Source: Edolisoma coerulescens
Taxonomy: Eukaryota > Chordata > Aves > Passeriformes > Campephagidae
Direction of reading: 5' to 3'
Length of the DNA: 64,000 nucleotides
NCBI GenBank assembly: GCA_013397115.1
Contig: VWZW01006244.1
Location: forward strand, 722,757-786,756
Within the stretch, counting starts at the first letter, position 1. Every line of letters starts with the position of its first letter. Both the position numbers and the translations under genes were made by a program. A model generated the notes under the pieces. That model made no database searches, had not been told where the DNA came from, and worked only from the letters and a program-made list of their open reading frames with translations. Of the stretch, positions 56,984-64,000 are shown piece by piece.

Positions 56984-59900
56984 TTAACTCTTCTCGTGTT
57001 TCTGCTGGTGAATGGCCTGTGAAAAGCTATTCTTCACTTCCTCCATTATGTCTTGATACAGTTGAAGATCTTCCTCTCTCTTTCTCACAGTGTCCTTCAG
57101 AGCAGCCTTCAGAGCTTTGTTCTCATCCAGCTGGATCTCAAGCCTGCAAGGAAACAAAAGGAAGAACCTTCCATGAGCTGGGGAGCTTCAAAGCAAATGA
57201 GAACAGTTGCCTCTGTTCTGGGGAACAAACACTGAAACCCAGGAGCTGCGGTGGTTTTATGACAGGCGTGAGAAAGAGCAGACTGAGCACTCATTCCTCC
57301 TCTCCCTGAGGCAGGGAAGAGTAATCCCAGCATGGAGAAAGGGAGAACATACCTTGCAGTCAGCTCCTCCACCTGATCCTCCAGGGGCAGCTTGGACAGG
57401 GCTGCAGAGAGCTCCTTCCCATCACTCACATGCAAGGGGAGTCCTGACTGGCCTGGAGATTTAATCACAGAATGGAGTTTTGGTAAAACCACCAATCAGT
57501 TTTGGCAGCACACTGAGTCAACAGCAAGAAATAGTGAATAAATACTTAATCTCTTAAACTCTATGTTATATCCATAATATATCATAACTACACGACAGAC
57601 TTATTTTAATTTCTTTCCAGCAAAATGAAAACATGATGAATTTGCAGTTCAGGGCTAAAGATGTACCTACGTATGGAGAGAGGAAAACAATGAATCCAAA
57701 ATATTTAAGTGGCCAAAACAAGAGGTGGCAAACAGCTGTAAAGGATTAATTTGATGTTGACCTTGTAATTGTGTTTCAGGTTATGACAGCTGCTGCTTCC
57801 TGAATGTCTGTGACAAAGTTTGCACATGGCACTCACTGAAACAACTTTTGCAAAGCACTTTGATCCTCAGCATAAACACAATGTAGGTTAAATGTACTTC
57901 AAGGTGTATTTCAAACCAAGGTTCTAACTCAAGAATGCTTTCCTAAATAAAGGCCTACCCAAAACATGCAGCTCTGGTCATTTCAAAACAACTCAGAAAC
58001 TTTTTTCAGGGTTAAAGGGAAAAGGTAATTCAAATGTACTACTGGGACTGGAGAAGCAAAACCTGTGACCAGTGAATCCCTGCAGTGCAAGGAGGATCAG
58101 AGAAGTGTTCAAGGAGCTCAGAAAGGAGTGCAGGAAGTGAGCACAGCTATTGCAGAGGATGCTGAACTTATCCCAGCACTGAGGGACTGCAGGGTGGTCT
58201 CTGCTGCAGATAAAAGGCTGAAAGATTTTAGTAAATGTAAATAAATGGCTTTCTCTAAAATAATCAATAGCAAGCATGGAGCCAGGTAACATGAGAGAAA
58301 GTTTTGTGTGGTTCAGCCCCAAATAAATTATAAAAAGGAAAAAAAAACCAGCTAAATGAAGAAAACAACAGGGTGGAGCTGGCTGCAATCCTTAAAACTG
58401 GGAATACAGCACCACAACAGTGAACATCCAGGCTGGCACCTGTGCTGTGATCCCACTGAACATTGCAATTGCTGGTTTGTGCTTGTGTTGTCATGTTGGT
58501 TTCTGTATCCCTTTTCCCAATTCATATTCCTCATAACTTCAAATATCTTCAGATAAGTACATCTGGTATTAAAACACTAAATCCTCCTTGTGTGGAATAT
58601 CTGAAAGAACCTGGTTGGAGAGTACTGAACTTTGACAAAAACAAATGAGAAGAAAAGGCTGCCTTGTAAAACCACAAAATGCTTTTGATCTTGAGGCTGT
58701 GCTTTACAGGGCTGAGGAAAACCTGCTGTTACTTACCTATACCTCCTCTGGGATTATCTTTGATAATTTGGAATTCGGATAAGACAGGGGGAAAAAAAAA
58801 GCCCAGAAAATGAAAAGCCTGAATAATTTTAAAACACAACTGGGTTGTTTCCAGCTACTTAGCATCGTTATCTACTTCCCTTGAATTGAAGAGACCAGAA
58901 ACATTAGATTAGCAATTAGATCAGCTCTCTCCAATTTTGCACTTTCAGAAAGAAAGGAAAATATTATGTTAATTAGCAGGTTCTCTAGTCTCTATTTTGT
59001 ATTCAAGCTTTTCATTTCTTCTTATTTCCTCAACCATTGGCATGAAAGCATTGAGATAACCTCCATGCTCTGCTGAAGAGGTGTGTTACAGCCTTGTAGA
59101 CTTGGTTCTTGTGCAAGCTCCAGAGAGTTTTGGCACATCACAAAGCTCTCATCAAAGCAGGGTGGTGAAGTAGATTGTTACCTACTCATCTCGTGGATTT
59201 AGAGGGGATTTCTCCTTATTAGTCTTACTGCCAATCCTTTTCTACTTTTGCTTTTAGTCCTTAAGCAGAGGAGATGAATGAACTAAATATTTAGTGAGAA
59301 GGAATCTGTCACACTGGTGGAAACAGCTTCTGCCTCTGGCTAGGAAACACCAACTACCAGAGGGGAATTACTAAAACTTCACCACAGCACAACAAAACTT
59401 GACCAAAAAGCCTCAGGACCTGGAGAGTTTGTCTCTCTTGGACTTGCAAGGGGAATCTTTGATAACAGGACACATCAACACTTCACCAGGTTGTGTAGAA
59501 GTCTGAGCACTGAAAAGCTCAGTTAAATTCTCCACAAGGCAGCACCAAAATGCTCCCATACTGTTAGGATCTAAATTTTTCTGCACTACTTCTTCTGCTC
59601 TCAGTTAATACAGGTGAGACAAGGCTAAGAATCAGTGCTCACACAAAACCACATGAAAATGAGTCCAATCTGCCCTTGGAGCCCCTTCCAAGGACACAAC
59701 AATCCTGCTCTAAGGAACAAATCCATGTTTTACAGAGAGGAGAAGGTTTGAAGCACTCATTCAGTCCCCATTCAGGATAAAGGCTCCTCTGAAGGGCTCA
59801 TCCAAGATCTCTGATGAGGCTCGTGGTCCCTCTGGTCAGCCTAACTCAGCCTGACACCGTCCCTACATTTGCCAAATTGGAATTCCCCTCCCTGCTGTTC

Positions 59901-62900
59901 ATCTCCTGGCATGTGAAGTCTTTTTACTTTATCAAAATACACATAAAAAGGGAAACCACTGGAAAAATTTCCTTAAGAATATGTGCCATTTTATTGGTTT
60001 AGACACTTGACAGAATCAGAGTCCTTAAGCAATAAAAGGATCTGATCAGGGAAATAAAAATTTAACATCCACCATGAATTCTTCTTCTTTAACTACACCA
60101 GGGAGGCTTTCATATTTATAGCAGGAGATTATCATGTTCATGGGATAATAAATTACACCAGATCTAATTACTTCATCACCAGCAATAGTTTTTCATAGGC
60201 ACTGACAGGCCTTAAATTGGGATGTGTCCTTTAATTCTGCTCTTAACCTTCAGCTGAATCCCTCAGGCTCGAGTGCAAAGGGAGCTCTGAGCCTGGGGGT
60301 AACACAGAGCAGGGGAAAGCTTTTTTTGTGGAGTCATCCCAAGGAAACACGCTGCAAAAACCCTGATCCCACTCAGACCAGTGGGAAAATGAATTAAGAG
60401 GGGCCACGATTTTGCCTCCTGCCTTGCTCCTGGGCCTGAGCAGGTCCCATCACCACGTGCAAGGTGAAGCACTGGGCTGGGTTTGGCAGATGGAGCCCGA
60501 ATGTTGTCGCTGTCTATTAAGCACAGAGGTGAAACAGGGGACGTGGCTGGGGCTGAGGGCTCCCCCTCACCTGTTGTGCTGCTCCCTGGATCCACCTGCA
60601 GCTTTTCAAGCTGCTGTTCCAAGATGTCACCTCGCCACCGCTCTTCCTGAAGCTTCTGCTCAGCTTCCAAGACTCTGTCACTGTTTTCCTCCACCCTGAC
60701 AGGCAAAAGAAAAAAGAAAGGGGAGTTCAGCTCGTTCGTGTCGTGTCTACGTCAAATCAGTCTTGGTTCTAAATCCTGCTTCTTCCTGCAGAGCTCCCAA
60801 CAGAAGGGGAAGAACTTTCCATGCATCCAAAGGCAGAAATCCCAGTGAAATTGTATCAGATGACATCTAAATATGCAAAAGGGAATTAACTAATGAATAC
60901 AGTTGGAAACAATGGGTTTGTTCATGGAGGTTGCTCAGATCCCTTAACTCTGGCTCCCTGTGTGAATTCACCTCTCAGACGAGCAGGAAAGCTGTGGATT
61001 GCTGAGGAGAGAGAGATCTTTTATTACAGGAATAATAAAGTGCATTTTTTAGACACTCTGGGAAAGCTTGGAAGGAAAATAGTTTATAAAAACACAGTCT
61101 AACATTTGCGTCAGTTATCTGAGAGGAAGAAAAGAAACTTGAGGTTGCTTTTAATAAACTTGGCCATTAGACACAACCATGGATGGGAGAGGGTGGAAAA
61201 GAAACTGGTGGTGACAGCACAGAAGAGCAAATTGCCTCTCTCCATCCTGCACAACATCTCAGAAAATTACTGCAAAAATCTGATGTGCACCCACAGATGC
61301 TGCCAGTGGGGCAGTGACTGACACCAAGTGATTTCAAGGAGTTTAAAGCTACAAAGAAACCCAAATTGACTCATTGTATTGGACTGAATAAGAGAATTTC
61401 CCTCCTGACCTCATGGGTAGAAGCTGGTTACTCTCTGAATCAAGAGACTTGATTAGTTTATTTCCCTCCTAGCTGGCATAACTAAAAAAAAATATTACAA
61501 CTATAATAAAATTATACCACTGGCTTAAAAATGTAGCTCCAGGCAAGACTCGACCTCGTGTGGCAGTGAATTCCCAGGCTGGTGATGTGCTCTGAGACAT
61601 TTTATTCCTCTCAGTGGTTCTGCATTCACTAAACTTTCATTTGACCCTGGTGCTCCTCTGGCATCCACTTTACACAAAAAATGGAGGAAAAATGGCAAGA
61701 TCTGTGGGGCTTTTTATGGAATCATCTGCCAAGAGGAATACCTTGAAGTAAAATGCTGTAGAAAAATCCCACTCATAGCAATTCCCAGTGCTCTCCTCTT
61801 GATTTAAACACTATCTGTGTTACCTGAGCTTTGCTACACCCCAGCAGTGGAGGGAAGAGGAGGAAAACCTGATTTTTAAACATATATTCACATTGAAATC
61901 TGCCTGGTGCTGTACTACTCTGAGGTCTTCCAAGAGTTATTGCGCACAGTCTCACAAAATTTATGTTACCTGCTTGATAAATGTGTGATAACTGTGGAGC
62001 TGCTGAATCATCAGTTTATGGCACATTTTACAAGCAACTGTGCATTTCATTGACTCTGGTTTTCATTATCCCATATTGGTGGTGGCCACACTCCAGTTAC
62101 CACTCACAGCTCCATCCTCATCTGATTGCACAGCTCTATTAAAGTCACTGGGCTTACAAACACGAAAAGGATTTTTCCCAGCGTGTATTTCCAGAATTTA
62201 GCTTTAAAAGCACCTTTTCCACCATTCTAAAAGAAAAATCTCTTCTTTCTGACTATGACTAATCATACAGGACAAAAGTTATACAAGTGAGAATGATAAC
62301 TATGGTAAAATAAAGCAAGTAAGCAAATTGTGCTTATTGTGCTGACAAGGACACAGACAGGAACATACTTCCAATATTGGAATACAGATTTGGGAATCAA
62401 ATAACACACACTGGGAAAAAAAACCAGTAGCTGAAAGGTGTCCAAAAAAATTACTTTTCTTTCCCTTCCCTTCTAAAGCACAGCTGGCTTTTAACATCAT
62501 CTTACATTGAATTGAATCATACAAATTAAAATTAAAAAAAAAAAAAAATCACTGCAATGCCTCAGTTAAACCAGAATAAATTCATTTAGAAAAGGACACA
62601 GTGAAACTTAAAAAGAATGTGAAAAGCTTTGGAACAGAATATTATAACTATAATTACAGTATTTACTACTGATGAATAATATTGCTGCCTCAATAAGGCC
62701 GTGCAGATATAAATACAGGAATTCTGGTTTTATCTAGGTGCAGCAAGCTGGAAGATGGCTCCATTTTTTCTGCCCTTTGTTCTAAATGAATAATAAAAAG
62801 AATGAATCATCAGCCAGGCAGGGAAATTGAGCAGAAAAAATTTGAAAAGCCCCTATTTAAGGCAAGGATTGCAGCGTGTGAGGTACTGTAGCGCATGTCC

Positions 62901-63922
62901 CAGACTTCTGCAGTGTTCCCTGGCCCCAGCACCCCACAAAGGATGCTGGTGGGATGAGGCTGTACCTTTTCTGCAGCATGGTCACCATTTCCAGGAGCTT
63001 GTCCCTCTCCATTTTAACAGCCTGGAACAGAGCCCTGTGCTCTGTGAGCTCTGCCTGCAGCACTTGCCAGCACCGGCCAGCAAACCTGAGGAAAGCACAA
63101 GCACAGAGAGTCTGTTTCCCACTTCCCAAAATGAAAGAAATGAAACAAAGGCAGGGTTTGAGCAACATCTCCATCACACTTGGCTGAAGGTGAAGGCAGA
63201 ACGCAGAGCCAGGCTCACTACCTCCCCCCAGCACCCGTCTCTACACTGCAGTGAACAGAACAGAAATATTCGGGTATAAAGTCACAGGGAATGTCAGTAG
63301 AAAGCTGCTTCCAGGATGCTTCCCCTCCCCATCACCCCTGCAAACAAACTTCCACCTCTGCTCAATTCATTACCCCTGACTCTCCTCCCACTGCTACTGC
63401 CAAAGGAAAAGAAGATTGTATCTCCCAAGTGCTACATGAAACTATTAAATGCCCTGCTATTGATGTTCTCCCTCTGAATGGCTTCAGGCAGCACTTGCAC
63501 AATGGCTGTTCTTGTGTCTAATATGTGATGAAAGGAAGGGGCAGTTTTCCCATGTATCCCATTATTATGTACTTCATTACTTCTCTGACCCCTCTGCATT
63601 CAGGAAGATCTCCTTTGGAACAAAAAAAACCAAAAAAGCAGGAGAAATCTTGGTGGTTGGGAGCAAAAATGGAAAAGATTGGTGTCAAGCAAGTAATCAA
63701 TTACAAAATTAAGACAGAAATCAGATGTTAGAGCTCTTGGACAGCTTCAGGTAGGAAGGATGGTGCAAGAAGCTTTCATTAGAGAAACAAGGCAGGCAGG
63801 ACAAGGATTTCCAGCAGTAATGAAGTTTCTATACCCACCTTCCAGGCGAGATGCTGTCCCCAAGGAAGGAAGGCTCCGTGGCTGCCGACTCCACGAGCGC
63901 GTGGCCCATCGTGGACACTGTC
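56984..63922 (-). CDS. CCDC13: CCDC13, coiled-coil protein, C-terminal five exons (partial; 5' end beyond window)
   Basis: Exons on the complement: 63839-63922, 62966-63085, 60571-60695, 57353-57452 and 56984-57143, ending in TAA. All have GT-AG borders and phases chain correctly (2,2,1,2), giving about 195 C-terminal residues; the human protein is about 715. The sequence is heptad-like and charged (ERDKLLEMVTMLQKR, VLEAEQKLQEERWRGDILEQ, LEIQLDENKALKAAL), typical of a long coiled coil, ending in a Gln/Lys-rich tail. Position next to HHATL on the same strand matches CCDC13 in human. The human protein is a centriolar-satellite component involved in ciliogenesis and DNA-damage response. Identification rests on remembered C-terminal similarity plus synteny. 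Further exons should lie right of 64000. Confidence 0.85.
57453..60570 (-). other. CCDC13: CCDC13 intron without recognisable repeats
   Basis: A 3.1-kb intron between phase-1 borders. AT-leaning unique sequence; no CR1 copy, LTR or additional in-phase exon seen. The neighbouring 60696-62965 intron is similar, with an A-run at 62533-62547. Confidence 0.6.
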
Positions 63923-64000
63923 CTGGGGGAGGAATGCTTTGTTAGGGGCTTCACACAGGGCAGTCTTCCCAGAATTCCAGTCATTTCCCAATGTCTGTGT
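63923..64000 (-). other. CCDC13: Start of the next upstream CCDC13 intron
   Basis: The polypyrimidine tract and AG acceptor (CCTCCCCCAG on the minus strand) directly precede the exon at 63922. The remaining bases to the window edge are intron. Confidence 0.6.

Noticed and set aside
1..64000. tRNA, rRNA, snoRNA or microRNA genes
   Set aside because: I looked for cloverleaf box words and hairpins while reading and recognised none; a covariance-model search would be needed to exclude small ones.

Overview
The window is vertebrate nuclear DNA, almost certainly avian and probably from a songbird. It holds four spliced protein genes with GT-AG introns, about fifteen CR1 LINE 3' ends (the dominant bird retroposon, recognised by the terminal ATTCTATG-type octamer and the conserved 3' region) and avian-type endogenous-retrovirus LTRs. 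I see no bacterial, plasmid or phage features, and no tRNA, rRNA or CRISPR.

Layout: 1-6265 is upstream or intronic DNA before ZBTB47, with two GC-rich patches and a 40-bp minisatellite. ZBTB47 (+) runs from 6266 to 13407 in five coding exons (BTB domain, acidic linker, nine zinc fingers), followed by a long apparent 3' UTR to about 17811. From 17812 to 20461 is intergenic, with CR1 remnants and a 238-bp duplication across an assembly N. KLHL40 (-) occupies 30723 down to 21555 in six exons that join in frame to 619 residues. Its promoter at 30.9-31.3 kb has a TATA/MEF2-like box. From 31.0 to 34.9 kb is intergenic and contains a solo LTR with an imperfect target duplication. HHATL (-) occupies 48621 down to 35998 in eleven coding exons that join to 504 residues. 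A CpG-rich region at 49.6-50.4 kb probably holds its 5' noncoding exon. From 50.4 to 55.5 kb is intergenic. The last five exons of CCDC13 (-) lie between 63922 and 56984, and the gene continues past the right edge.

ZBTB47-KLHL40-HHATL-CCDC13 is the same gene set as the human 3p22.1 neighbourhood as I remember it, but KLHL40 is inverted here relative to the human arrangement. KLHL40 and HHATL are both striated-muscle genes: a thin-filament stabilising Kelch/BTB adaptor and a catalytically degenerate MBOAT protein of the ER/SR. ZBTB47 is a nuclear zinc-finger regulator and CCDC13 a coiled-coil centriolar-satellite protein. The genes are neighbours but not an operon.

I did not find a previously undescribed system. 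The most useful observations are the KLHL40 inversion, the assembly duplication at 20042, the minisatellites on both sides of the ZBTB47 BTB exon, the missing MBOAT histidine in HHATL, and an unexplained 307-codon frame downstream of CCDC13. Exon boundaries were read by eye from splice signals, phase agreement and remembered family sequences. UTR limits and transcription starts are inference.
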